DNA of 14,362 bases from Oceanospirillales bacterium. GTDB taxonomy: Bacteria > Pseudomonadota > Gammaproteobacteria > Xanthomonadales > SZUA-36. This document shows positions 6,724 through 13,243 of this stretch, one piece after another. The notes beneath the pieces were generated by a model, which made no database searches, was not told the origin of the DNA, and saw nothing but the letters and a program-made list of their open reading frames with translations. The translations under genes and the position numbers were made by a program. Each line of letters opens with the position of its first letter. Within the stretch, counting starts at the first letter, position 1. The stretch is from positions 1 to 14,362 of the forward strand of contig QIKG01000089.1 of assembly GCA_003232965.1 (NCBI GenBank). Direction: 5' to 3'.

Positions 6724-8112
6724 ATGTCTGTAATTAAACTTAAACCCGTATTAATGCTCACAGTACTTGTCGCAGCTGTGATAGCTCAAACTGCCAATGC
6801 TAAAGAAGCTTTCCCCAGTACTTATAAAGCCATTCCCTCTGCCGATATTCTGATTCAGAATGCGACCATCCTCACCGGTACCGGCGCGCGTCTTGAGGAT
6901 ACCGACATACTGCTGAAGGAAGGCAAGATTGTTGCTATCGGACAAGATTTAACTACGGACAAGGCCACTAAAATCGATGCGCAAGGGCGCTGGGTAACCC
7001 CGGGCCTGATCGATGTGCACTCACATCTTGGTGTTTATGCAAGTCCCGGATTAACCGCGCATTCTGATGGCAATGAAATGGTTGCCCCCTCAACCCCCAA
7101 TGTTTGGGCAGAGCATGCAATTTGGCCACAGGATCCGGGCTTTTCTCGCGCCCTTGCCGGTGGCGTGACCAGTATGCAAATTTTACCGGGCTCGGCTAAT
7201 TTATTTGGTGGGCGCGGAGTTACCGTAAAAAATGTGTATGCCATTAGCTATCAGGCGATGAAATTTCCCGCTGCACCGCAGGGCTTGAAAATGGCCTGTG
7301 GCGAGAACCCAAAAAGGGTATATGGGGGTAAAAAACAAGCACCAATGACGCGTATGGGTAATGTTGCTGGATACCGCCAGAACTGGGCGCAAGCTCAAGA
7401 GTATCAGCAGTCGTTGGATGAGTATGCGGAACAAATTGAAAAAGGTGGTGAAGAAGCTGAGAAAGCCAAACGACCTAAACGCGACCTAAAACTAGAGACA
7501 TTAGTTGGTGTTTTGCGCGGCGAAATTAAAGTGCATATGCACTGCTACCGTGCTGATGAAATGTTGACCATACTTGATTTGTCCAAAGAATTTGACTACA
7601 AAATCAGCACATTTCATCATGCTGTTGAAGCCTATAAAATTGCAGATGAACTCGCCGAAGCCGGTGTATGCGGCGCGCTGTGGGCGGATTGGTGGGGCTT
7701 TAAAGCCGAAGCTTATGACGGTATTCAGGAAAACATTGCGATGGTGGATCGGCCTGAGGGCAGTTGTGCGATTGTACACTCTGATTCCTCCGAGGGTATT
7801 CAGCGACTTAATCAAGAAGCGGCGAAAGCCATGTCCCGCGGCAACCGCGCAGGCATGAAAATCGCACCTGAAAGAGCAATTCAGTGGCTGACATCTAATC
7901 CTGCAAAATCTTTGGGTATTGAAGATCAAACCGGTAGTTTAGTTGTTGGAAAAATGGCTGATGTGGTTATTTGGAATCAAAACCCCTTCAGCGTGTATGC
8001 CCACGCGGAACAGGTTTTTATTGATGGTGCTTTACTCTATGATCGGGGTAACCCGGCACTGCAACCGGTGAGTGATTTCGAACTTGGGCAGTTATTGGGA
8101 GAGAAAAAATAA
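6724..8112 (+). CDS. Exported metal-dependent amidohydrolase (imidazolonepropionase-like)
   Basis: A 462-residue secreted member of the amidohydrolase superfamily. Residues 1-26 are a Sec signal peptide (hydrophobic LMLTVLVAAVIA, cleavage after TANA). The N-terminal beta-sandwich begins ADILIQNATILTG, and VTPGLIDVHSHLG carries the metal-binding HxH (H99, H101). Further ligand candidates are HMH (271-273), FHH (297-299) and HSD (352-354, D354). The C-terminal beta-strand region has TGSLVVGKMADVVIWN. A charged insertion (about 220-255, EKGGEEAEKAKRPKRD) is unusual for the family. The ATG is preceded by GAGG at a 6-base gap and by the signal peptide; an upstream in-frame GTG at 6604 would overlap the terminator hairpin and spoil the signal peptide. 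The gene is coupled to a second amidohydrolase gene by TAATG. Substrate unknown; a periplasmic peptidase or cyclic-amide hydrolase is possible. Confidence 0.88.
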   Translation: MSVIKLKPVLMLTVLVAAVIAQTANAKEAFPSTYKAIPSADILIQNATILTGTGARLEDTDILLKEGKIVAIGQDLTTDKATKIDAQGRWVTPGLIDVHSHLGVYASPGLTAHSDGNEMVAPSTPNVWAEHAIWPQDPGFSRALAGGVTSMQILPGSANLFGGRGVTVKNVYAISYQAMKFPAAPQGLKMACGENPKRVYGGKKQAPMTRMGNVAGYRQNWAQAQEYQQSLDEYAEQIEKGGEEAEKAKRPKRDLKLETLVGVLRGEIKVHMHCYRADEMLTILDLSKEFDYKISTFHHAVEAYKIADELAEAGVCGALWADWWGFKAEAYDGIQENIAMVDRPEGSCAIVHSDSSEGIQRLNQEAAKAMSRGNRAGMKIAPERAIQWLTSNPAKSLGIEDQTGSLVVGKMADVVIWNQNPFSVYAHAEQVFIDGALLYDRGNPALQPVSDFELGQLLGEKK

Positions 8113-9329
8113 TGCGTAATTTTCTAATAAGTTTAATTTTTCTTACAACGCTGACTGCTACAGCCACGCTTCAGGCGCAGGATTTGTTGATTAAAAATGC
8201 CCGTATACATACGCTCTCATCTGCGGGGATTCTTGAGGCCAGTGATTTACTTATTCGCAATGGAAAATTAAGCAAAATCGGCAAGCAGTTACAGGCGGGT
8301 AATGACACACGGACTATCGATGCTAAAGGCAGAAATGTTACCCCGGGACTATTTGGTGGTTTAAGCACAATAGGACTGAATGAAATTTCACTGGAAGACT
8401 CAACGGTTGATCAGTCTCTAGATTTTAAACAAATGCGCCCGGAGTTCAATGTCAATTATGCCTATAACCCAGCATCTTCACTGATTGCCATTAATCGCAT
8501 TGAAGGGGTTTTGTACGTGGTATTAAGTCCTTCAACTAAGGGCAGTATTTTTGAAGGGCAGGGCTCGCCGGTTGTACTTGATGGTCGCAGCTTTCCGCAT
8601 GGGGTGAACGCATCGTTTATTTCTCTGGGTAGTGCTGGCAAAGGCGATAGTGGGGGTTCTCGGGCTGCGCAATATATGTTGCTGGAACAGGCGTTCTCGG
8701 AAGTAACTTCAGGCGGTGATCAAAACGGCCCCTTTCAGTTGCTCACACAGGCTCGTAATAATCCCTATGTTTTCAATGTAAATCGGGCGTCGGATATTCT
8801 TCGCGCGCTGGAATTTATAAAGGCGAATAACTTAAACGGGGTGATTTCAGGAGCCGCTGAGGCGTGGATGGTAGCGGCCCAACTAAAGTCAGCCGGAGTG
8901 CCGGTCATTATTGATCCGCTGGCAAATCTGCCTGCAAGCTTCGATAGCCTGGGTTCGCGGCTGGAGAATGCTGCAATTTTGAATGCTGCCGGTGTTGCGG
9001 TGATTTTTTCAGCAGGTGGGGCACACAACATTCGCAAAATTCGCCAGGCGGCTGGCAATGCGGTGGCCAATGGCATGCCCTATGCGGCGGCAATGGCTGC
9101 AATTACGGCTGTTCCGGCACAAGTTTTCGCCTATGCTGGCGGCAAACTGGAAACTGGGGCAGTAGCAAACCTAGTTATCTGGGACGGTGATCCACTAGAG
9201 GTTAGCAGCGCCGCAGATGCCGTGATTATTAAAGGCGTTATAACGCCTATGGTTTCCCGTCAGAGTTTGTTACGCGACCGTTATTTATCCCCAAAAGGTG
9301 ACATGCCCCGAGCTTACCAGAAGCCGTAA
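8112..9329 (+). CDS. Exported amidohydrolase-like protein lacking metal ligands
   Basis: A 405-residue protein with a signal peptide (about 1-22, ending LQAQ) and the superfamily scaffold: a beta-sandwich start (DLLIKNARIHTL), VTPGLFGGLST, and a closing strand GGKLETGAVANLVIWDGDPLEV. It aligns with its upstream neighbour at the same landmarks, but the metal-site residues are changed: HSH becomes LST (84-86) and HSD becomes FSA (299-301). It is therefore unlikely to bind the usual zinc or be catalytic by the family mechanism. The start codon overlaps the previous stop (TAATG), implying coupled translation in equal amounts, which fits a structural or regulatory partner of the active subunit (inference). 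Alternatively it may bind a ligand by itself. Gly- and Ala-rich throughout; the frame is intact, so it is not a decaying pseudogene. Confidence 0.82.
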   Translation: MRNFLISLIFLTTLTATATLQAQDLLIKNARIHTLSSAGILEASDLLIRNGKLSKIGKQLQAGNDTRTIDAKGRNVTPGLFGGLSTIGLNEISLEDSTVDQSLDFKQMRPEFNVNYAYNPASSLIAINRIEGVLYVVLSPSTKGSIFEGQGSPVVLDGRSFPHGVNASFISLGSAGKGDSGGSRAAQYMLLEQAFSEVTSGGDQNGPFQLLTQARNNPYVFNVNRASDILRALEFIKANNLNGVISGAAEAWMVAAQLKSAGVPVIIDPLANLPASFDSLGSRLENAAILNAAGVAVIFSAGGAHNIRKIRQAAGNAVANGMPYAAAMAAITAVPAQVFAYAGGKLETGAVANLVIWDGDPLEVSSAADAVIIKGVITPMVSRQSLLRDRYLSPKGDMPRAYQKP

Positions 9330-9339
9330 AGGTCGGCCC

Positions 9340-10158
9340 TTAATCGAATGGCCATAAGTAGGAAAGCCAGGTTTTCTTCTGGCTTTGACCAGTGACATAG
9401 GGATCATCAGGAAAGTTCATCGCTAACACCCGAAGGCTGCTGTCAGCCAGCGCTTGCATTTCAAGCGCAGTGTAGGCCTGGTGCAGAATCTGCAGGGCAA
9501 CTGAGGTGTCGGGAGTGCCGGGGTAAATTTCAAGTACATAGCGGGCCCGGTTAGCTGCGGCAATATAGGCGGTACGACGCATATAGTATTGCGCAACTTC
9601 GATTTCATAGCCCGCCAAATTATTCTTTAGATATACCATGCGCTGACGAGCATCAGGTGTGTACTGGCTATCGGGAAAGCGCCTTAACAATTCATTAAAG
9701 TCGTTAAAAGACTGGCGCGCGATAGTTTGGTCGCGATCGCGCACACGGGATGGGAAAATCTTAGACAGGAAACCGTAGTTCTCTTCAAAATTAACCAAAC
9801 CTTTCAAGTAAAGCGCATAGTCAATGTTTGGGTGAGCCGGGTAGGTTTTTACAAATCTATCCAGAGTAGCGATGGCTTGGTCCGATTGTTCCAACCGGTA
9901 TTGGGCAAAGGCCATTTCCAACTGCGCCTGTTCGGTGTAACGACCGAACGGGTAACGAGTCTGCAGTTGACTGAACATTTGTGATGCTTTCGAATAATTA
10001 CCTTTGGTAACAGCAGCTTTCGCTTCAAGGTACAGTTCATCTGCGCTACGACCTTCGAGAAGGTCACTCTTGGAGCCACAGGAAAAAAGAAACAGGGTAA
10101 GCAGCAACAGGCTAAGGGTTCTTATGCGCTGGTTCAGGCGCGACAGGCTAGGGGTCAT
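9340..10158 (-). CDS. bamD: Outer membrane protein assembly factor BamD
   Basis: A 272-residue outer-membrane lipoprotein of the BAM complex, which with BamA folds beta-barrel proteins into the outer membrane. The N-terminus has a basic region (RLNQRIR), a hydrophobic run (LSLLLLTLFL) and a lipobox ending at C27 (LFSC). The mature part is made of TPR-like helices: ELYLEAKAAVTKGNYSKASQMFSQL, YPFGRYTEQAQLEMAFAQYR, the family-typical YLKGLVNFE, DRDQTIARQSFNDFNELLRRFPDSQYTPDARQRMVYL, and AGYEIEVAQYYMRRTAYIAAANRARYVLEIYP. Length is slightly above that of the E. coli protein. The ATG at 10158 is chosen because it places the signal peptide at the N-terminus; an in-frame ATG at 10251 would add 31 residues ahead of it. 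No strong ribosome site is visible. BamD is normally essential. Confidence 0.95.
   Translation of the reverse strand: MTPSLSRLNQRIRTLSLLLLTLFLFSCGSKSDLLEGRSADELYLEAKAAVTKGNYSKASQMFSQLQTRYPFGRYTEQAQLEMAFAQYRLEQSDQAIATLDRFVKTYPAHPNIDYALYLKGLVNFEENYGFLSKIFPSRVRDRDQTIARQSFNDFNELLRRFPDSQYTPDARQRMVYLKNNLAGYEIEVAQYYMRRTAYIAAANRARYVLEIYPGTPDTSVALQILHQAYTALEMQALADSSLRVLAMNFPDDPYVTGQSQKKTWLSYLWPFD
9363..9386 (+). terminator. Possible terminator of the amidohydrolase operon inside the 3' end of bamD
   Basis: A perfect 8-bp stem (AAAGCCAG / CTGGCTTT) with an 8-base loop lies 33 bp after the second amidohydrolase stop, within the last codons of the convergent bamD gene. The T run is only three bases, so it is weak. 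Only 10 bp separate the two convergent stop codons, so any terminator must lie inside a coding region. Confidence 0.3.
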
Positions 10159-10237
10159 GTGGTTTACCGATAATTCATGAAATTGAACTGTTAATAATAA
10201 CCGATAGCCGCAACAATCGATAGCCACAGATGTTTTC

Positions 10238-10405
10238 TTAGGTATTACCACTCCATTTATTGCGTAACTGGAGGTAAAGTGAGACCCAGGCAGAAGAAAA
10301 AATGGGCGGAATTTCCCTTATTTCTTCTGTGCTTACCGGTTCTAAGTGTATTTTCCCAGGTGTTTCAGGCTTTACTGGTATGGAAATCACATTTGTAGTT
10401 TTCAT
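10238..10405 (-). CDS. Hypothetical 55-residue protein upstream of bamD
   Basis: The minus strand has an open frame from ATG to TAA coding for MKTTNVISIPVKPETPGK and continuing through HLEPVSTEEIREIPPIF to SSAWVSLYLQLRNKWSGNT. Composition looks like a soluble protein, with acidic and basic residues and no membrane segment. A weak AAAGAGC lies about 10 bases before the ATG. It runs in the same direction as bamD, about 80 bp upstream of it. I recognise no family. A plus-strand frame with a better ribosome site covers the same DNA, so at most one of the two is likely to be real. Confidence 0.3.
   Translation of the reverse strand: MKTTNVISIPVKPETPGKIHLEPVSTEEIREIPPIFSSAWVSLYLQLRNKWSGNT
10279..10398 (+). 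CDS. Possible small membrane peptide (39 residues), doubtful
   Basis: A GTG start preceded by a strong GGAGG ribosome site at a 4-base gap opens a frame that reads VRPRQKKKWAEF, then a hydrophobic stretch PLFLLCLPVLSVFSQVFQALLVW, and stops at TAG. A basic head followed by one hydrophobic helix is the shape of a small inner-membrane protein. Against it are its short length, the GTG start and the competing antisense frame. Confidence 0.22.
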   Translation: MRPRQKKKWAEFPLFLLCLPVLSVFSQVFQALLVWKSHL

Positions 10406-10596
10406 AATCTAAGCTCTTTTTAGTTATTGTTAAAGTGAATAAATCGATATTCTTGTTTGCTTACGGGTGATATAGGCTAAACATCAGCATATATAGTAAA
10501 GACCGTAGCCAGAGTGTTTTAGTTACAGCTATTTACATAACTCGCCCGATAAATTAGTCGCTTGGGCTCAGTTTGATCCTATGAACCTGTTTACGT
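10399..10596. other. Spacer downstream of pspC with nothing recognised
   Basis: This AT-rich stretch lies between the end of pspC and the small-ORF zone. I see no stable T-tailed hairpin that would end the psp transcript, no tRNA and no convincing frame. Where psp transcription stops is not apparent. Confidence 0.5.
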
Positions 10597-10977
10597 TTAC
10601 CTTCCAAGTTCCTGGTCAAAATCAAAGGAACGAGAAGTTACATGTGTCTCCATTTTTTGCAGGCGCATATCAAGATCTCGAAAACGCAGCCTCAGATCAC
10701 CGAATAGTTGTCTTGGGTCACTATTCACGCCACGGTAAAAATTTTCCTGTGCTTCACTGGCAAAAAGATTCTCTGGTTTACGGGGTATGAGTAACGCCAG
10801 AATCAGATATACGATGGCTGGCCAGAAAAACAGAAAGGCGATCCCCCATACCAGTCGAAGAGCCTTCAGGTTGAAACCAAAATACACCGCAATGCCTGCA
10901 CATACGCCAGCCAACTTGCCATTGTCTACATCCCGGTACAGTCGACGCTGTGGGTTTTTGTTTCTATTTCCGCTCAT
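10597..10977 (-). CDS. pspC: Phage shock protein C (PspC domain)
   Basis: A 126-residue inner-membrane protein of the phage-shock response. The PspC domain covers about residues 11-65: RRLYRDVDNGKLAGVCAGIAVYFG, then a membrane segment LRLVWGIAFLFFWPAIVYLILALLIP. A charged C-terminal half (LRLRFRDLDMRLQKMETHV) is likely helical and could contact PspA or PspB. In E. coli PspB and PspC sense envelope stress and release PspA from PspF. The ATG at 10977 overlaps the pspB stop by one base (TGATG); a longer frame would run back into pspB and is not used here. Last gene of the pspABC operon; no pspD follows. Confidence 0.92.
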   Translation of the reverse strand: MSGNRNKNPQRRLYRDVDNGKLAGVCAGIAVYFGFNLKALRLVWGIAFLFFWPAIVYLILALLIPRKPENLFASEAQENFYRGVNSDPRQLFGDLRLRFRDLDMRLQKMETHVTSRSFDFDQELGR

Positions 10978-11192
10978 CACTGTCTTCTCCAGTCCGGCGT
11001 GCTGTTGTCTAGAATTCGTTCCAAGGTATGGATGCGCTCTTCCATCTTGCGGGTGCTTCCCCATATTTCTGAGAGCATCTGTTCATCCTCATTGGTCAGA
11101 CCCTTACTATTTTTGTTCTTTGCAGAATAGTGCAGGAACAGCCAAATGGGCGCGACAATGCTTAGGAATAATACAATTGCGACTTCAGGCAT
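10977..11192 (-). CDS. pspB: Phage shock protein B
   Basis: A 71-residue protein with an N-terminal membrane helix (VAIVLFLSIVAPIWLFLHY, about 4-22) and a cytoplasmic coiled-coil tail (LTNEDEQMLSEIWGSTRKMEERIHTLERIL). Size and layout match PspB, the partner of PspC in membrane-stress signalling. Its start overlaps the end of pspA by 8 bases (ATGCCTGA) and its stop shares one base with the pspC start, so all three genes are translationally linked. Confidence 0.93.
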   Translation of the reverse strand: MPEVAIVLFLSIVAPIWLFLHYSAKNKNSKGLTNEDEQMLSEIWGSTRKMEERIHTLERILDNSTPDWRRQ

Positions 11193-11880
11193 TGTCTTTT
11201 CCTTTTTTCTTGGGGGTAGGGGACTTATTCATGCGAGCTTTGAGTGCATCAAGCTCATCACGAATATCATCGTCGTTTTGCAAATCATCGATTTGCTCGG
11301 CAAGGCTGCCGCTACGCCCCATAGACATGGCTTCTGCTTCAGACTCTACCCGCTCTATGCGTTGCTCGGCAGTTTCAAAGCGATACATAAGGTCGTCCAG
11401 CTGGTCGTTGTATACATGTTTGCGGGTGCGCAGCTGGGTTTTAGCGGTTTGCTGGCGTAAAGCAATACTCCGTTGCCGGTTTTTGGCATCGGTCAACTTG
11501 TTTTGCAGCAGGGTAATGTCCTGGTCGAATTTCTTCAGTTGATCCTCAACGACTTCAAGATCGGCCTTTAATACTTCGATGCGCCGACTAATTTCAGCTT
11601 TTTCGTGTAATGCTGCACGGGCTAGATCTTCACGGTCTTTACTGACAGCCAGTTCGGCTTTTTTTGCCCAATCTGCAAAATCTTCTTCTAAATATCTAAT
11701 CTGCCGATACCGGTCTTTTTTCTCAGCAATGCATTTAGCGGCTGATGACCTGATTTCAACCAGCGTATCTTCCATCTCCTGGACCATCAGGCGGATGATT
11801 TTTTCCGGATCCTCGGCTTTTTCCAGCATAGTATTGATGTTGGCATTAATAATATCGCTTAATCTTGAGAAGACGCTCAT
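11185..11880 (-). CDS. pspA: Phage shock protein A (PspA/IM30 family)
   Basis: A 231-residue peripheral membrane protein that supports a damaged inner membrane and, in enterobacteria, inhibits the activator PspF. It opens with the typical MSVFSRLSDIINANINTMLEKAEDPEKIIRLMVQEMEDTLVEIR (amphipathic helix, then the start of the coiled-coil hairpin) and continues as long heptad helices to about residue 180. The tail is EQIDDLQNDDDIRDELDALKARMN followed by a basic end. AGGAGG lies 7 bases before the ATG. A sigma-54 promoter lies 50-70 bp upstream. pspF, often divergent to pspA, is not here. Confidence 0.96.
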   Translation of the reverse strand: MSVFSRLSDIINANINTMLEKAEDPEKIIRLMVQEMEDTLVEIRSSAAKCIAEKKDRYRQIRYLEEDFADWAKKAELAVSKDREDLARAALHEKAEISRRIEVLKADLEVVEDQLKKFDQDITLLQNKLTDAKNRQRSIALRQQTAKTQLRTRKHVYNDQLDDLMYRFETAEQRIERVESEAEAMSMGRSGSLAEQIDDLQNDDDIRDELDALKARMNKSPTPKKKGKDNA

Positions 11881-11930
11881 GGTCTTTCCTCCTGTTATTA
11901 GTGTAGATTGATTCTATTCGCAATAGTATA

Positions 11931-11947
11931 TGCAGAAATTATGCCAA
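11931..11947 (-). promoter_or_regulatory. Sigma-54 (RpoN) promoter of pspABC
   Basis: The minus strand reads TTGGCATAATTTCTGCA. The -24 GG and -12 GC dinucleotides are exactly 10 bases apart, as required (consensus TGGCAC-N5-TTGC). Transcription would start near 11920, leaving a leader of about 40 bases that contains the AGGAGG of pspA. psp operons of enterobacteria are known to use sigma-54 with PspF, which supports the assignment. Confidence 0.75.
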
Positions 11948-12244
11948 CTATGTATAGGCGAAAAATAGATCAATATATACAATGAGATAAGCTTGATTAA
12001 TATCAGTTTAGTGCTTGGTTGAGCCGCCGGAAGTAATCGTGAATTGGTAAAACACACCAGTATTTAGCGATATTTATACCCGCCAGCAGCTTGAAGACGC
12101 CCTAACTAAACAGTCTTAATCTGGATGAATCTATAAATTGCATGGAAAGCAACAGCCGAGTGGGGTAAAATATCCTGCTTTCCGGTTCGCAGGGCGTAAA
12201 CTACTGCTGCTAATTGATGTGATACGGATGATTTTATAAACAAT
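11948..12244. other. Spacer between pspA and the FKBP gene with an inverted repeat
   Basis: No gene is supported here. The part next to pspA should hold the upstream activator sites for the sigma-54 promoter, but I cannot name them. An 8-bp perfect inverted repeat GGAAAGCA (12144-12151) / TGCTTTCC (12176-12183) encloses 24 bases. The promoter of the FKBP gene should lie to its right, but no convincing -35/-10 pair was found. Confidence 0.5.
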
Positions 12245-12256
12245 GGAGAATTTCGA

Positions 12257-12943
12257 ATGCCAGTAAGACTTCTAACATTAGTGCTGACTTTATTACTCGC
12301 CGGCACGCTAGCTGCTCAAGATGTTAATACCGATAAGGGTAAGCTTAGTTATGCCCTTGGCTGGGATCTGGGTAAGCAAATTCAGTCTCGTAGTACAGAA
12401 ATCAATGTCGACTCAGTGGTTGCAGCGATTAGAGATGCTGCCGGTGGTAAAGATTCGCGGGTAACTCAGGACGATATGGTTGCTCAATTACGCGAATTCA
12501 GCGCCAGGGTACAGAAAGAGCGTGAAGCTGCAATTAAGAAATTGGCCGCTGAAAATCAGATCAAGAGTGATAAATACCTTGCTGACAACCGCAAGAAAAA
12601 AGGCATCACTGTATTACCTAGCGGTATTCAGTACCGAGTAATTGAAGAAGGTGCAGGTCCACGCCCCACAGCAGATGGTGAAATTACAATCCACTACCGT
12701 GGTTCTAAAATGGACGGTCGTGAGTTCGATAGTTCATTCGCCCGCGGCGTTCCATTAACGGGGGTTAAAGTTAATTCGGTTATGAAAGGCTGGCAGGAAG
12801 TATTGCCACTGATGAAAGTTGGAGCAACTTGGCAAGTATTCATGCCACCGGAAATGGCTTTTGGCGAAGCTGGGCAGGCACCGGTAATTGGACCGAATGA
12901 AGCCTTGTCTTTTGACCTGAAACTGGTTGAAATTACTAAGTAA
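12257..12943 (+). CDS. FKBP-type peptidyl-prolyl cis-trans isomerase, periplasmic (FkpA/Mip-like)
   Basis: A 228-residue exported proline isomerase and probable chaperone. Residues 1-20 are a signal peptide (LLTLVLTLLLAGTLAA, cleavage before QDVN). The N-terminal dimerisation domain (about 25-115) begins KLSYALGWDLGKQI and contains a long charged helix VQKEREAAIKKLAAENQIKSDKYLADNRKK. The FKBP domain (about 117-227) has GITVLPSGIQYRVI, then HYRGSKMDGREFDSSFARG with the pocket Tyr, Phe and Asp, GWQEVLPLMKVG with the pocket Trp, and closes SFDLKLVEI. A Tyr common in MAYG-type loops is Phe here (MAFGEAG). GGAG lies 8 bases before the ATG. A single-gene transcript is likely, since a strong terminator follows. 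Confidence 0.93.
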   Translation: MPVRLLTLVLTLLLAGTLAAQDVNTDKGKLSYALGWDLGKQIQSRSTEINVDSVVAAIRDAAGGKDSRVTQDDMVAQLREFSARVQKEREAAIKKLAAENQIKSDKYLADNRKKKGITVLPSGIQYRVIEEGAGPRPTADGEITIHYRGSKMDGREFDSSFARGVPLTGVKVNSVMKGWQEVLPLMKVGATWQVFMPPEMAFGEAGQAPVIGPNEALSFDLKLVEITK

Positions 12944-12968
12944 TCCGCTGTTAGCAGATTAACTTTAT

Positions 12969-12995
12969 AAAAAAGCGGCAATTGCCGCTTTTTTT
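12969..12995 (+). terminator. Strong intrinsic terminator after the FKBP gene
   Basis: Six A's, the stem GCGGC, loop AATT, stem GCCGC and seven T's form a classic Rho-independent terminator whose A/T flanks extend the stem. It lies 25 bp past the stop codon. Confidence 0.92.
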
Positions 12996-13039
12996 ATAGG
13001 TGAATTCGCATCAACAGCTTCCGGATAGAATAAATTTCA

Positions 13040-13243
13040 GTGAATACCCATCCTCGAACCGAATCTACCAACGAGTTTGAAAGCTTATCGCCATGCACTT
13101 CTGTTTGTCGCTTAAATGCACAAAAAATCTGTACGGGTTGTTTCCGTACTCAGCACGAAATTGCAATCTGGTCTACTTTGACCAGACCTCAACAGCAACA
13201 GATACTCGAGCTTTTGGATGCCCGAGTTGAGTTAATCTTGTGA
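13040..13243 (+). CDS. DUF1289 small cysteine-rich protein
   Basis: A 67-residue protein of the DUF1289 family. Four Cys in the pattern C-x3-C-x7-C-x2-C (C19, C23, C31, C34), then R36, E40 and W44 (GCFRTQHEIAIW), are the family hallmark; the Cys suggest a bound metal, but the function is not established. The start is GTG, since no in-frame ATG precedes the Cys motif; the ribosome site is weak. The stop overlaps the next start by 4 bases (GTGA), so it is translationally coupled to the CoA pyrophosphatase gene. Confidence 0.82.
   Translation: MNTHPRTESTNEFESLSPCTSVCRLNAQKICTGCFRTQHEIAIWSTLTRPQQQQILELLDARVELIL

Noticed and set aside
10202..10225. Direct repeat CGATAGCC twice, 16 bp apart, upstream of bamD
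   Set aside because: Only 8 bp long with no promoter context; too short to call.
10159..10251. Longer BamD starting at 10251
   Set aside because: It would bury the lipoprotein signal peptide behind 31 residues; the lipobox needs the start at 10158.
10978..11064. Longer PspC starting inside pspB
   Set aside because: The added residues are the shifted frame of pspB, and the ATG at 10977 fits the family and the TGATG coupling.
10787..11542. Long plus-strand frame of 251 codons across pspC, pspB and pspA
   Set aside because: It is antisense to three certain genes and its Ser/Arg/Cys-rich composition is typical of a shadow frame.
12144..12200. tRNA-like run (GCCGAGTGGGG and GGTTCGCAG) in the pspA-FKBP spacer
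   Set aside because: No acceptor, anticodon or T stem can be folded around it; the resemblance to D-loop and T-loop bases is by chance.
12106..12306. Minus-strand 66-codon frame before and into the FKBP gene
   Set aside because: It overlaps the FKBP signal-peptide region on the other strand, has no ribosome site and no family look.
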